In this document: piece after piece, positions 35,604 through 44,510 of the stretch | Layout of the letters: each line of letters starts with the position of its first letter | Numbering within the stretch: the first letter of the stretch is position 1 | Source of the DNA: Oscillospiraceae bacterium | GTDB lineage: Bacteria > Bacillota > Clostridia > Oscillospirales > Ruminococcaceae | NCBI GenBank assembly: GCA_902362965.1 | Contig: CABIYQ010000005.1 | Span: 62,001 to 126,000, forward strand | Reading direction: 5' to 3' | Length of the DNA: 64,000 nt | Translations under genes and position numbers: made by a program | The notes under the pieces: generated by a model | Database searches by the model: none | What the model saw: the letters and a program-made list of their open reading frames with translations, nothing else | What the model was told of the DNA's origin: nothing

Positions 35604-36806
35604 TTAATCAACCAATACCGGATCAAAATTTTCTTTCCATGGAAGTCCCCATTTGTTAAGAGCGTCCATAAAAGGATCCGGATCAAATTCTTCTACATTG
35701 TATACTCCGGCTTTTTTCCATTTTCCTGTCAGCACCATCATAGCGCCTATCATTGCAGGTACGCCGGTTGTATATGAAACAGCCTGTGAGCCGACTTCTT
35801 TGTAGCATTCCTGATGGTCGCAAACGTTGTAAACATAATAGTTAACAGGTTTTCCGTCTTTAAATCCCTGACAGATACATCCAATATTGGTTTTACCAAC
35901 AGTTCTGGGACCCAGTGAAGCAGGGTCGGGGAGTACTGCTTTTAGAAATTGCAGAGGAACGATTTCTTTACCCTCATACATTATAGGTTCAATAGAAGTC
36001 ATGCCTACATTTTCAAGACATTTCAGATGAGTAAGATAGCTTTGACCGAATGTCATAAAAAATCTTATACGTTTTATACCCTTAATATTGATAGCAAGGG
36101 ATTCAAGTTCTTCATGATGAAGAAGATACATATCCTTTTCGCCGACCTCGTCAAAATTATAAACTCTTTTGATTTCCATTGGTTCAGTTTCAACCCATTT
36201 GCCGTTTTCAATATAACTGCCCTTTGCTGAAACTTCACGTATATTGATTTCCGGATTGAAATTTGTAGCAAACGGATAACCATGGTCGCCGCCGTTGCAG
36301 TCCAGAATATCAATATAATTTATTTCGTCAAAGTAGTGCTTTTGTGCATAGGCAGAAAAAACGCCTGTAACGCCGGGGTCAAAACCGCAGCCCAATACAG
36401 CAGTAATTCCGGCTTTTTCAAATCTTTCTTTATAATCCCACTGCCATTTATATTCAAACTTTGCGGTGTCTTCTGGTTCGTAATTTGCCGTATCAAGATA
36501 ATCTGTTTTGGTTGCCAGACATGCATCCATAATTGTCAGATCCTGATAGGGAAGCGCTACGTTTATTACAATATCCGGTTTTTCTTTATTGATTAATGCT
36601 ACCAGTTCATCTACATTATTTGCGTCAACCTGAGCGGTTGAAATTTTTGTTGAAGTTTTATCCTGTAATTCTTCCTTGAATTTATCACACTTTGATTTTG
36701 TTCTGCTTGCTATGCAGATTTCAGTAAACACTTCGCTGTTCTGGCAGCATTTATGAATTACAACGCCTGCAACGCCGCCTGCGCCTATAATTAAAGCTTT
36801 AGACAT
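35604..36806 (-). CDS. Carboxynorspermidine/carboxyspermidine dehydrogenase
   Basis: A 400-residue saccharopine-dehydrogenase-like reductase (Lys1/CANSDH family). The Rossmann motif GAGGVAG is at 8-14, and GCGFDPGVTGVFSAYAQKH marks the substrate domain. It reductively condenses aspartate semialdehyde with a diamine (putrescine gives carboxyspermidine; diaminopropane gives carboxynorspermidine) using NADPH. It is paired with the decarboxylase at 34083. Since the same operon makes putrescine from agmatine, carboxyspermidine is the likeliest product; carboxyaminopropylagmatine is an alternative if agmatine is the acceptor. Confidence 0.9.
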   Translation of the reverse strand: MSKALIIGAGGVAGVVIHKCCQNSEVFTEICIASRTKSKCDKFKEELQDKTSTKISTAQVDANNVDELVALINKEKPDIVINVALPYQDLTIMDACLATKTDYLDTANYEPEDTAKFEYKWQWDYKERFEKAGITAVLGCGFDPGVTGVFSAYAQKHYFDEINYIDILDCNGGDHGYPFATNFNPEINIREVSAKGSYIENGKWVETEPMEIKRVYNFDEVGEKDMYLLHHEELESLAINIKGIKRIRFFMTFGQSYLTHLKCLENVGMTSIEPIMYEGKEIVPLQFLKAVLPDPASLGPRTVGKTNIGCICQGFKDGKPVNYYVYNVCDHQECYKEVGSQAVSYTTGVPAMIGAMMVLTGKWKKAGVYNVEEFDPDPFMDALNKWGLPWKENFDPVLVD

Positions 36807-36831
36807 TTTTATCAGTTCCTTTCAAATTTGA

Positions 36832-37746
36832 TTAATAACAATCCCAGTTGTATATTACATCACTGAAATCAAGATTTTTAAGTTTTGCGCTGTTAATAAA
36901 GAAGTTACAGATTCCGGCGTCCCCCCATAAAATTCTATCTTTTCCGTCACCGAATTCACTGTCAAGCTGTAACATAAGAAAATCATAAGAAGTATCTTCT
37001 TCTCTTGGATCTTCCTGTGTAAATGCAGGATAACCGCCGATTTTGTGTCCGAATCCGTTAGTATCGCCGTCAATATCATCAATGTCAGTTGTAATGTCAT
37101 AATAGGATTCTATTTTGTTATTTGTATTAAGCTGATTATATTTTTCAACAAATTTTGTTTCAAAATGACAGTCGCAAACTGATAATGAATCCTCATCGGT
37201 ATTGAATATCAAACCGTATTCGCCGCTGACCGGAAACATTTTATCATTATCAAATTCATTTTCTTCAAATTTTGCTTTTATTTCGTTTTCGGTCACGCTT
37301 GTATCAATGTCATTATAATAAATAATTCTAAAGGAATCCTGTTTAGTATTGTTGTCAAAATCTGCTCCGCAAAGATCATTATTCAAAATCCAGAACTGTA
37401 AAAGTCCGGTTTTGGGAAATTCTTCAATGGAAACCTTTGAACAGTCAATTTGTGCAAGAAGTCTTAGCTGCCTGCCTTTACTGTCGGCAGGAAATTTTTC
37501 ATTGTGGGGAATGTATCCCAAACCTCCGACTTTACTTTCAAATATTGACGGTTTATCGTCATTAAGCTCCATTTTAACGCATGGTACTTTTGTTTCAGCT
37601 TTTAACTGACGGTATGTTTCCAGTGCATATTTTTCTTCATCATTTTTTGAATCGCTTGATTTTTTTTCGTCCTGACCTGTATTGTATTCGTCAATTTCTT
37701 CAGTCAGACTGTCTTTTTTATTTTTGAAAATATCAAATAGTCCCAT
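36832..37746 (-). CDS. DUF1963 (YwqG-like) protein
   Basis: A 304-residue soluble acidic protein with the DUF1963/YwqG signature: SKVGGLGYIP near the start of the domain, LLAQIDCSKV, GLLQFWIL, and at the C-terminus a stretch GFGHKIGGYPAFTQEDPR and the WGDAGICNFFI motif. The first 50 residues are low-complexity and charged. The family has no established activity. Its ATG follows the agmatinase stop by one base and it is tightly packed in the polyamine operon. Confidence 0.85.
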   Translation of the reverse strand: MGLFDIFKNKKDSLTEEIDEYNTGQDEKKSSDSKNDEEKYALETYRQLKAETKVPCVKMELNDDKPSIFESKVGGLGYIPHNEKFPADSKGRQLRLLAQIDCSKVSIEEFPKTGLLQFWILNNDLCGADFDNNTKQDSFRIIYYNDIDTSVTENEIKAKFEENEFDNDKMFPVSGEYGLIFNTDEDSLSVCDCHFETKFVEKYNQLNTNNKIESYYDITTDIDDIDGDTNGFGHKIGGYPAFTQEDPREEDTSYDFLMLQLDSEFGDGKDRILWGDAGICNFFINSAKLKNLDFSDVIYNWDCY

Positions 37747-37747
37747 T

Positions 37748-38602
37748 TTATTTCTCCTTGTAAAAATACAATAAAATTTCTCTTAAAAGCTTGCATGCAA
37801 GGGCAGTAGATGCACCGCTCTGGTCGAGCATAGGGGAGAGTTCATTAACATCAATACCTACAACGTTTAGTGCGGAAACAGACTTTATTGCAGACATAAG
37901 TTCTGTAAAGCTTACTCCTCCCGCTTCAGGCGTACCAGTACCTGGGAAACATGACGGATCAAGAACATCAAGGTCAAGCGTAAAATATACGGGTTTATTT
38001 AAAATTTTTTCTGCAATTTTTTCAAGTCCTGTAAAATCAAATTTATTTGTGGTAACATGGTTTTTACCCCATAGAAATTCTTCACGGTCTCCGCTTCTTA
38101 TACCAAATTGAAAAATTTTACCGTCTCCAACAAGTTCATGGCATCTTCTCATAACACATGCGTGAGAAAGCTTTTGCCCAAGATAATCATCTCTCAGATC
38201 TGCATGTGCGTCAAAGTGAATTATATGCAGATCAGGATATTTCTTTACTGCCGCACGCACTGCTCCAAGTGTTACAAGATGTTCTCCGCCTATCATACAC
38301 GGAAGTTTACCGCTGCCGAGTATTTTTGAAGAAAAGTTTTCAATATCATTCAGTGCTGATTCCGGACTTCCGAAACAAAGCTCAAGATCACCGCCGTCAA
38401 AGACTTTAATATCAGTAAGGTCTTTATCCTGATATGGACTGTAAGTTTCGATTCCGAAGCTTTCGTTTCTCATAGCAGAGCTTGCAAAACGAGTTCCAGG
38501 ACGGTATGATGTAGTACTGTCAAATGGTGCACCGAAAATAACGATTTTACTTTCGTCATATTCGCTGTCGCAGCCTATAAAAGTATGAATATTTTTTTCC
38601 AT
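37748..38602 (-). CDS. speB: Agmatinase/ureohydrolase
   Basis: A 284-residue Mn-dependent ureohydrolase. The ligands are H108 (IGGEHL), D131, H133 and D135 (FDAHADL), and D210 and D212 (TLDLDVLDP). It should split agmatine to putrescine and urea. Because it sits beside an arginine-type decarboxylase and spermidine synthase, N1-aminopropylagmatine is a second possible substrate. It starts at ATG one base after the spermidine synthase stop. Confidence 0.92.
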   Translation of the reverse strand: MEKNIHTFIGCDSEYDESKIVIFGAPFDSTTSYRPGTRFASSAMRNESFGIETYSPYQDKDLTDIKVFDGGDLELCFGSPESALNDIENFSSKILGSGKLPCMIGGEHLVTLGAVRAAVKKYPDLHIIHFDAHADLRDDYLGQKLSHACVMRRCHELVGDGKIFQFGIRSGDREEFLWGKNHVTTNKFDFTGLEKIAEKILNKPVYFTLDLDVLDPSCFPGTGTPEAGGVSFTELMSAIKSVSALNVVGIDVNELSPMLDQSGASTALACKLLREILLYFYKEK

Positions 38603-38603
38603 T

Positions 38604-39464
38604 TTATTTATGTTCTCCTGATTCTCTTAACTGATCTCTTACATTATTTGGAATAGCAAAGCAACCTGTATGTAGTATAGTGTTGTAATATTTTGTTTTA
38701 ATTCCCAGACTGTTCCACCAATCCGCTTTTAAATCAGTTCTTGGATCGTATTTTTTTGAAGCGAATCCAAAAAGCCAGTGTCCTGATGGATATGTAGGGA
38801 TATGAGCCTGATAAACCAAAGCTATAGGAAAAGTTGATTTGATTCTGCTGTGCGCTCTTTTCATTGAATTGGCATAGGAAGTGTAGAAAGTACTTTCATG
38901 CTGATTGACAAGTATTCCGTCATCTTTAAGAGCCTTGAAACAGTTGCCGTAAAATTCCTTTGTGAACAGTCCCTCGCCCACGCCGAAAGGATCGGTTGAA
39001 TCAACAATAATAAGGTCATATTCATTTTCTTTGTTGCGTACAAATCTCAGTCCGTCCTGATAAAAAATGTGTACTCTTGGATCTGTAAGACGGCAGGCGG
39101 TTTGCGGCAAATACTCACGACAAATTTCTACAACCATTTCATCAATTTCAACCATATCAATATTTTTTATATGATTGTATCGTGTTAACTCTCTTACTGT
39201 GCCGCCGTCTCCTGCGCCAATAACAAGTACGTTAGTTATATCAGGATTTACAGCCATTGGAATATGAGTAATCATTTCATGATATATATACTCGTCTTTT
39301 TCAGTTACCATTAAGTATCCGTCAAGAGTCAGTATACGTCCGAATTCCTTTGATTCAAAAATATCAATACGCTGATACTCACTTTCAGCACTCCTTAAAT
39401 GTTTATCGACCTTTATGGAAAATTTTACGTTGTCGGTATGATTTTCCGTATACCAAAGTTCCAT
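38604..39464 (-). CDS. speE: Spermidine synthase (aminopropyltransferase)
   Basis: A 286-residue aminopropyltransferase. It has an N-terminal beta-barrel strand region, the nucleotide-binding loop GAGDGG at 83-88, and the catalytic-site DSTDPFG at 155-161. It transfers the aminopropyl group of decarboxylated SAM to putrescine. The downstream presence of the aspartate-semialdehyde route makes its acceptor less certain: spermine- or thermospermine-type products from spermidine are possible. It shares one base with the decarboxylase gene. Confidence 0.93.
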   Translation of the reverse strand: MELWYTENHTDNVKFSIKVDKHLRSAESEYQRIDIFESKEFGRILTLDGYLMVTEKDEYIYHEMITHIPMAVNPDITNVLVIGAGDGGTVRELTRYNHIKNIDMVEIDEMVVEICREYLPQTACRLTDPRVHIFYQDGLRFVRNKENEYDLIIVDSTDPFGVGEGLFTKEFYGNCFKALKDDGILVNQHESTFYTSYANSMKRAHSRIKSTFPIALVYQAHIPTYPSGHWLFGFASKKYDPRTDLKADWWNSLGIKTKYYNTILHTGCFAIPNNVRDQLRESGEHK

Positions 39465-40915
39465 TATTTATCCTCCACCACATTTATGTTTTCAATTTTC
39501 ATATCCTGTGTACCGGTCATAAAACAGCCTTTTTCCTTGGCATAATTTATGTAATTTATAATTTCATCTGTTATTTTTTCACCTGGCGCCAGGATCGGGA
39601 TTCCCGGAGGATAACACATTACAAATTCTCCGCACACCATACCGCTGCTTTGATTTATCGGTACGGATCTTTTATTACTGTAAAAGGCTTTTTGCGGAGC
39701 GGTAATAACTTCCGGATTGATATATTCGTGATCGAACATTCCTGTTTTATCTTTGGAATATAGACGCTTTATTTCAGACAGTGATGATATAAGACGTTCA
39801 ATTTCCAGTGCTCTGTCTCCGGCAGAAATAATGGCGAGAATATTGCCGATATCACCGAATTCAATTTGTATACCGTAATCATCACGCAGTATATCGTATA
39901 CCTCAATGCCTGCAAGACCTATATCACGGGTGTGTACAGAAAGCTTTGTTTTATCAAAATCGTAAAAAGCGTTATTATCGCAAAGTTCATTTCCGAAAGC
40001 ATAATAGCCGCCCAGCTTGTTTATTTCGTTTCTGGCATATTCGGCAAACTGTACTGTTTTTTTGAAAATTGATTTTCCATTTAGGGCGAGATTTTTTCTT
40101 GCAATATCCAATGATGAAATAAGAAGATATGAACCGCTTGTAGTTTGAGTAAGGTTGATAACCTGTCGTACATAATCGCTGTTAATATTTGATCCGCAAA
40201 GCAAAATGGAACTTTGAGTAAGCGATCCGCCGGTTTTATGCATGCTGACAGCAGCCATATCAGCTCCTGCAGCCATACCGGAAACAGGCATATTTTCTCC
40301 GAAATAAAAATGAGTACCGTGAGCCTCGTCCACAAGGGCGAGCATATTATTTTCATGAGCTATACGGACTATTTCACGAAGATCTGAGCATACGCCGTAA
40401 TATGTTGGATTATTTATAAGAACAGCTTTTGCGTCCGGATTTTCGGCAATAGCTTTTTTAACGTTTTCAACAGACATGCCCAATGGGATACCAAGTTCCT
40501 TGTTTGTACCCGGATTTACATACACAGGAATAGCGCCGTTTACAACAAGTGCATTTATAGCGCTTCTGTGAACGTTTCTCGGCATAATTATCTTGTCTCC
40601 GGATTTGCAGGCGGTCATGATCATTGTCTGAACTGAGCCTGTAGTACCATTTACTATAAAAAATGCAGTTTTTGCGCCGAAAGCTTCAGCTGCCAGATCC
40701 TGAGCTTCTTTGATAACTGAAACAGGGTGGCAGAGGTTGTCCAGCGGTTTCATGGAGTTTACGTCGGCTTTAAGACAGGATTTACCAAGAAAATCGGTGA
40801 GTTCGGAATTTCCTCTGCCGCCCTTATGTCCCGGAACGTCAAAGGGAACGACTCTGTTTTGCAGGTGCTGAGTCATAGCTTCCAGTACAGGAGCCTTACT
40901 TTGAGAAAATATCAT
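39464..40915 (-). CDS. speA: Orn/Lys/Arg decarboxylase, aspartate-aminotransferase fold (arginine-type)
   Basis: A 483-residue fold-type I PLP decarboxylase like Bacillus SpeA. Motifs are PGHKGG near 28, DEAHGTH at 196-202, and the Schiff-base K227 in SMHKTGGSLTQS. The family covers arginine, lysine and ornithine; an agmatinase two genes downstream points to arginine, giving agmatine. It starts behind AGGAGG and lies 15 bases after speD. Confidence 0.88.
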   Translation of the reverse strand: MIFSQSKAPVLEAMTQHLQNRVVPFDVPGHKGGRGNSELTDFLGKSCLKADVNSMKPLDNLCHPVSVIKEAQDLAAEAFGAKTAFFIVNGTTGSVQTMIMTACKSGDKIIMPRNVHRSAINALVVNGAIPVYVNPGTNKELGIPLGMSVENVKKAIAENPDAKAVLINNPTYYGVCSDLREIVRIAHENNMLALVDEAHGTHFYFGENMPVSGMAAGADMAAVSMHKTGGSLTQSSILLCGSNINSDYVRQVINLTQTTSGSYLLISSLDIARKNLALNGKSIFKKTVQFAEYARNEINKLGGYYAFGNELCDNNAFYDFDKTKLSVHTRDIGLAGIEVYDILRDDYGIQIEFGDIGNILAIISAGDRALEIERLISSLSEIKRLYSKDKTGMFDHEYINPEVITAPQKAFYSNKRSVPINQSSGMVCGEFVMCYPPGIPILAPGEKITDEIINYINYAKEKGCFMTGTQDMKIENINVVEDK

Positions 40916-40930
40916 AGTGAAAGCCTCCTA

Positions 40931-41740
40931 TCAGTAAATATTCATTCCGCTGAAAATCTCAATCATTTCTCTTCTTAAGCTGTTGGTAATATCAAGTCTT
41001 TCTTTAGGAGGCAGTTCATACACATCAGTATTGAAGAGATAATTCTGGAGCTGAATTTCTTTAATCAGCATTTTAGTATGAAAGATATTGGATTGATATA
41101 CGTTTACATCTATAGCATCGTATTTAGTAAGTGTTTTTTCATCAATGTAATCCTGAATTGATGTAATATCGTGATCTATATAATATTTTTTGCCGCACAT
41201 GTCTCGTGTAAAACCTCTGACACGGTAATCAATCGTTATAATATCAGAATCAAAACTGCTGATAAGATAGTCTAAAGTATTCAGAGGAGAAATTTCTCCG
41301 CATGTTGAAACATCAATATCAACTCTGAATGTACATACAGTATTTTCCGGATGGGATTCAGGAAATGTATGGACAGTAACATGACTTTTATCAAGGTGAG
41401 CGTGTATAGTGTCATTCTGACCGAAATTAAGTCCCTGATTACAGGATTTGTCAATGTTTTCCGGACTGACATGTCCTTCTGCGATAAGAATATTTACAGA
41501 AGCCCCTTGAGGATCATAGTCTTGTTTTGATATATTTAAAATGGTAGCACCAATCATTTTGGTTACGTCACATAGTATTTTTGTAAGGCGTTCAGAGTTA
41601 TACTGTTCGTCAATATATCTGATATAATCAATTTGTTCACGTTTACTTTTAGCATAGCAGACATCATAAATATTAAAGCTTAAAGTCTTTGTTAGATTAT
41701 TAAATCCATACAATGCCAACTTTTTTTCCAACCCTAACAT
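40931..41740 (-). CDS. speD: S-adenosylmethionine decarboxylase proenzyme
   Basis: A 269-residue pyruvoyl enzyme of the longer, Escherichia coli-like class. The self-cleavage site is K118-S119 in [19 protein letters not shown], where Ser becomes the pyruvoyl cofactor; the STCGEISPL motif follows. It makes decarboxylated SAM, the aminopropyl donor for SpeE. The ATG at 41740 is preferred over the adjacent GTG at 41743 because of the GAAAGG spacing. It is the first gene of the polyamine operon. Confidence 0.95.
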   Translation of the reverse strand: MLGLEKKLALYGFNNLTKTLSFNIYDVCYAKSKREQIDYIRYIDEQYNSERLTKILCDVTKMIGATILNISKQDYDPQGASVNILIAEGHVSPENIDKSCNQGLNFGQNDTIHAHLDKSHVTVHTFPESHPENTVCTFRVDIDVSTCGEISPLNTLDYLISSFDSDIITIDYRVRGFTRDMCGKKYYIDHDITSIQDYIDEKTLTKYDAIDVNVYQSNIFHTKMLIKEIQLQNYLFNTDVYELPPKERLDITNSLRREMIEIFSGMNIY

Positions 41741-41781
41741 CACGGCCTTTCAATTAAATTATATTTTGTTTACAGGAATTT

Positions 41782-41810
41782 ATTTTATCATATTTTCTTA
41801 TGAAATGCAA
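41782..41810 (-). promoter_or_regulatory. Probable promoter of the polyamine operon
   Basis: On the minus strand TTGCAT (41810-41805), 17-base spacer and TAAAAT (41787-41782), with TG extended -10, about 40 bases before speD. The leader is too short for a riboswitch. Confidence 0.6.
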
Positions 41811-41860
41811 TGATATTTGTAATATTTAACAGATTTTTTTTAATGTTTTTATAATTTGAG

Positions 41861-41895
41861 AAAAAATCTCCCGAATACACAAAGGACGGGAGATT
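41861..41895 (-). terminator. Terminator of the DUF4015-like gene
   Basis: A 9-bp stem (41865-41873 with 41887-41895) is followed on the minus strand by TTTTT. It separates this gene from the speD promoter. Confidence 0.8.
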
Positions 41896-41914
41896 ATTAT
41901 AAATTAAATATTAT

Positions 41915-43045
41915 TTATCTGATTATAAAAGAATCATATTTCATTTCCTCAAATGTACTGAAAATAGTTTCTATTTGTTGATTTGTCAGTGTAAGGGAAG
42001 TGATCTCAGGAATAAACGACGTTTTATATATTGAGTTTTCTGTCTCCTCACAAATCGTTTTTATTTTTTCACTGATTGTCATGGAAGAAAAATCAATTTT
42101 TTTACCGTTACATACAATTTCCGAATTAAACTTACTCAGATCAATTTTAAGTACATATTTTTGGGTATTCAGCAAAATGGGCTGAAAAGCTTCACAGGTT
42201 CCGGTCAGCATGTCGTAAGCCGATATTTCTATCCACATTTTACTTCCTTTGTCCTCGGCAGTTTTATTCATTGAATTTACAATGTCTATTAAATTAAGGT
42301 AGCGGTCGCTGTCAGTGACGCTTTCACCGATTTCATTGAGTGCATTTTCACTGAATGCCGGATATTCGACATTTGTGCTTATAATATATTCAAATCCTGC
42401 CTGAGCGATTTCTCCGCTGAGAGAGGATAAGTATTCCCTAGTATCGGAAGAAGCCGGATCTATCCACGGCTTGCCTTTATCCTTTTGTGGGGAATCAAGC
42501 CATAATGTTTTTGTTGATTTAATTAGAAAGCCTGCGTTTTTGTTTGCTTTTGGATATAAATTATCCTGCATTGCATTGACGGAAGCAACCGGAGTAAAAC
42601 CGTAGCTTTTTACAGCTTCAGTTATTGAAGATATTGGAATTTCATTACCGGATTCTGCAAGAACAGCACCTTCGTTTGATGAATTATAATTTAGTTTTCC
42701 GCCTTCTATTTTCAAAGGGATAACGACCATATTATAATTTTTATCTACTTTATCAAGAATACTGTCAAGTGCTTCAAGACTTTCTATTTCCATATCCTTT
42801 ATCCAATACGCTTTAGTTCCTTTTGAAATATTTTCAGTATCCTTGCCGTAGCTTTCTGTAATTACAGTACTGTCTGGGGAACTGCTGCTGTTTTTAACTT
42901 CTCCTATTTCACCGAAGGGCTTTGCAACGCTGTATCCGATAACAATAAAAAATGATGCGATTAAGAGGGTAAAAAACAGCGATAAGATGTTTCCGGCAAG
43001 ATGAGGATGCCGTTTAGGTTTATATACGTTTTTTTTCTTTTTCAT
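41915..43045 (-). CDS. Membrane-anchored DUF4015/GHL-like putative glycoside hydrolase
   Basis: A 376-residue protein with a basic N-terminus (MKKKKNVYKPKRHPHL), one membrane helix (about 18-42), a Ser-rich spacer, and a TIM-barrel-like domain. It begins with AYW and LDSILDKVDKNYNMVVIPLK; the segment PWIDPASSDTREYLSSLSGE and following GFEYIISTNVEYP resemble the DUF4015 putative glycosidases. The equivalent D-x-V-R-Y-P motif reads N-V-E-Y-P, so catalysis is uncertain. It stands alone with its own terminator. An extracytoplasmic cell-wall or glycan role is plausible. Confidence 0.62.
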   Translation of the reverse strand: MKKKKNVYKPKRHPHLAGNILSLFFTLLIASFFIVIGYSVAKPFGEIGEVKNSSSSPDSTVITESYGKDTENISKGTKAYWIKDMEIESLEALDSILDKVDKNYNMVVIPLKIEGGKLNYNSSNEGAVLAESGNEIPISSITEAVKSYGFTPVASVNAMQDNLYPKANKNAGFLIKSTKTLWLDSPQKDKGKPWIDPASSDTREYLSSLSGEIAQAGFEYIISTNVEYPAFSENALNEIGESVTDSDRYLNLIDIVNSMNKTAEDKGSKMWIEISAYDMLTGTCEAFQPILLNTQKYVLKIDLSKFNSEIVCNGKKIDFSSMTISEKIKTICEETENSIYKTSFIPEITSLTLTNQQIETIFSTFEEMKYDSFIIR

Positions 43046-43156
43046 TTTTGTGTCTCCGATAAATGTATTTTACTAAAAAATAACACACTTAAAATTTTAA
43101 TGAATAAAATAATTATATATTGTTTTTCTGGCAATTATAATAATGGAGGATAAGTA

Positions 43157-43708
43157 ATGACAATTAATAAATTAAATGATTATGCAATAAAGATATATCT
43201 TGATAAAAATGATATGGATAGATTTGATATAAATTTTGCGTATATAGACACCGAGTGTATAAAAAATCTGATACTTATACTTTCAGATGAAATTAATGAA
43301 TTATTGGGGATAGTAATAAATAATGAGAAATTGTATGTTGAAGTTTTTTCAAAGAAAAACGGATGTCTTATTTTTATTTCATGTTCTTCAAAAATTTCAG
43401 AGAAAAGACGTATAAGAAAAAACATTATATGTCAGTTTGAAAATTTTGAATCCCTGAAGGGTTTATGTGATTACCTAAGCATTAATTTTCCGTCCAGTAT
43501 AAAATTCAGTAAGCTGTACTGTAATAATCATTATATCAGATTGATTTTAGGTATTAAAGACGATTTAGATAAAATTGTAAAGATTTCGTCGTCATATGGC
43601 ATTATCATCAGCGGTAATGAAATAAATACAGGAGCGACTAACGAATATTTTAAGTGTGTTTATGATGAGGAAGCTGTTGAAAAGGTGTCACTGTTCACCA
43701 GTGAGTGA
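43157..43708 (+). CDS. Divergent MecA-like adaptor protein
   Basis: A 183-residue protein. The N-terminal INKLNDYAIKIYLDKNDMDRFDI and the central LYVEVFSKKNGCLIFIS align by eye with the N-terminal domain of MecA/YpbH, adaptors that hand substrates to ClpC. The C-terminal half repeats a similar alpha/beta fold as in MecA. It lacks the acidic linker of Bacillus MecA and is somewhat short. Its ATG follows GGAGG. The last 21 bases overlap the 3' end of rpe on the other strand. It could serve the ClpE-like unfoldase or a ClpC elsewhere. Confidence 0.65.
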   Translation: MTINKLNDYAIKIYLDKNDMDRFDINFAYIDTECIKNLILILSDEINELLGIVINNEKLYVEVFSKKNGCLIFISCSSKISEKRRIRKNIICQFENFESLKGLCDYLSINFPSSIKFSKLYCNNHYIRLILGIKDDLDKIVKISSSYGIIISGNEINTGATNEYFKCVYDEEAVEKVSLFTSE

Positions 43709-44341
43709 GGCAACAGCATCTTGTAAATTTTTACTTTTAAATATATAGCTTCCGGCAACCATTATATCTGCTCCGGCATTTCCGGCAAGAGCGGCAGTTT
43801 CAGCATTTATGCCGCCGTCAACTTGTATTTTAACATCGAGATTGTGTTCTGAAATATATTTTTTTGCGGTATGTATTTTTTTTAGTGTATCAGTAATAAA
43901 AGACTGTCCCCCGAATCCGGGTTCCACGGTCATAATAAGCAGTAAATCTATTTTGTCAAGATAAGGTATAACATCTTCAAAAGGAGTATCGGGTTTAATG
44001 GACAGTCCTACTTTGGCATTTGCTTTTTTTATTGCTTTGATAGTATCATCAGTATTGCTGGCGCTTTCTATATGAAATGTAATAATATCGGCTCCGTTTG
44101 CGGCGCATTGTCCGATATATTTTAGCGGATCTGCGATCATAAGATGTACGTCAAGGCACATATCGGAATATTGATCGACAGCTTTTAAAACAGGAAACCC
44201 AAAAGAAATATTATTTACAAATATTCCGTCCATTACGTCAAAATGAATCATATCGGCGCCGCTGTCTTTTACTTTGTCAAGTTCTTCTTTAAGATTGAGG
44301 AAGTCGGCGCTGAGTATTGAAACAGACACTAATTTTTTCAC
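43688..44341 (-). CDS. rpe: Ribulose-phosphate 3-epimerase
   Basis: Interconverts ribulose-5-phosphate and xylulose-5-phosphate in the pentose phosphate pathway. The 217-residue TIM barrel has SVSILSADFLNL, the metal-site HFDVMDG, LDVHLMI, and the VEPGFGGQSF phosphate loop, followed by VDGGINAET. It is a single gene, convergent with and overlapping the MecA-like gene by 21 bases. Confidence 0.95.
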   Translation of the reverse strand: MKKLVSVSILSADFLNLKEELDKVKDSGADMIHFDVMDGIFVNNISFGFPVLKAVDQYSDMCLDVHLMIADPLKYIGQCAANGADIITFHIESASNTDDTIKAIKKANAKVGLSIKPDTPFEDVIPYLDKIDLLLIMTVEPGFGGQSFITDTLKKIHTAKKYISEHNLDVKIQVDGGINAETAALAGNAGADIMVAGSYIFKSKNLQDAVASLTGEQ

Positions 44342-44510
44342 GATTTAACCTCCGAGTCTAATAAATGTGCAAATTTCCTGTAAAAACAGGCTCAATATTT
44401 ATTATATATGAAATTTTCAATAACGTCAATAAAAATAAAGTTTAATTAAAGAATTATTCTCCTGATTCTGTAATAGACTTTAATAAGTCAACTTGTCAGG
44501 AGGAAAATAA

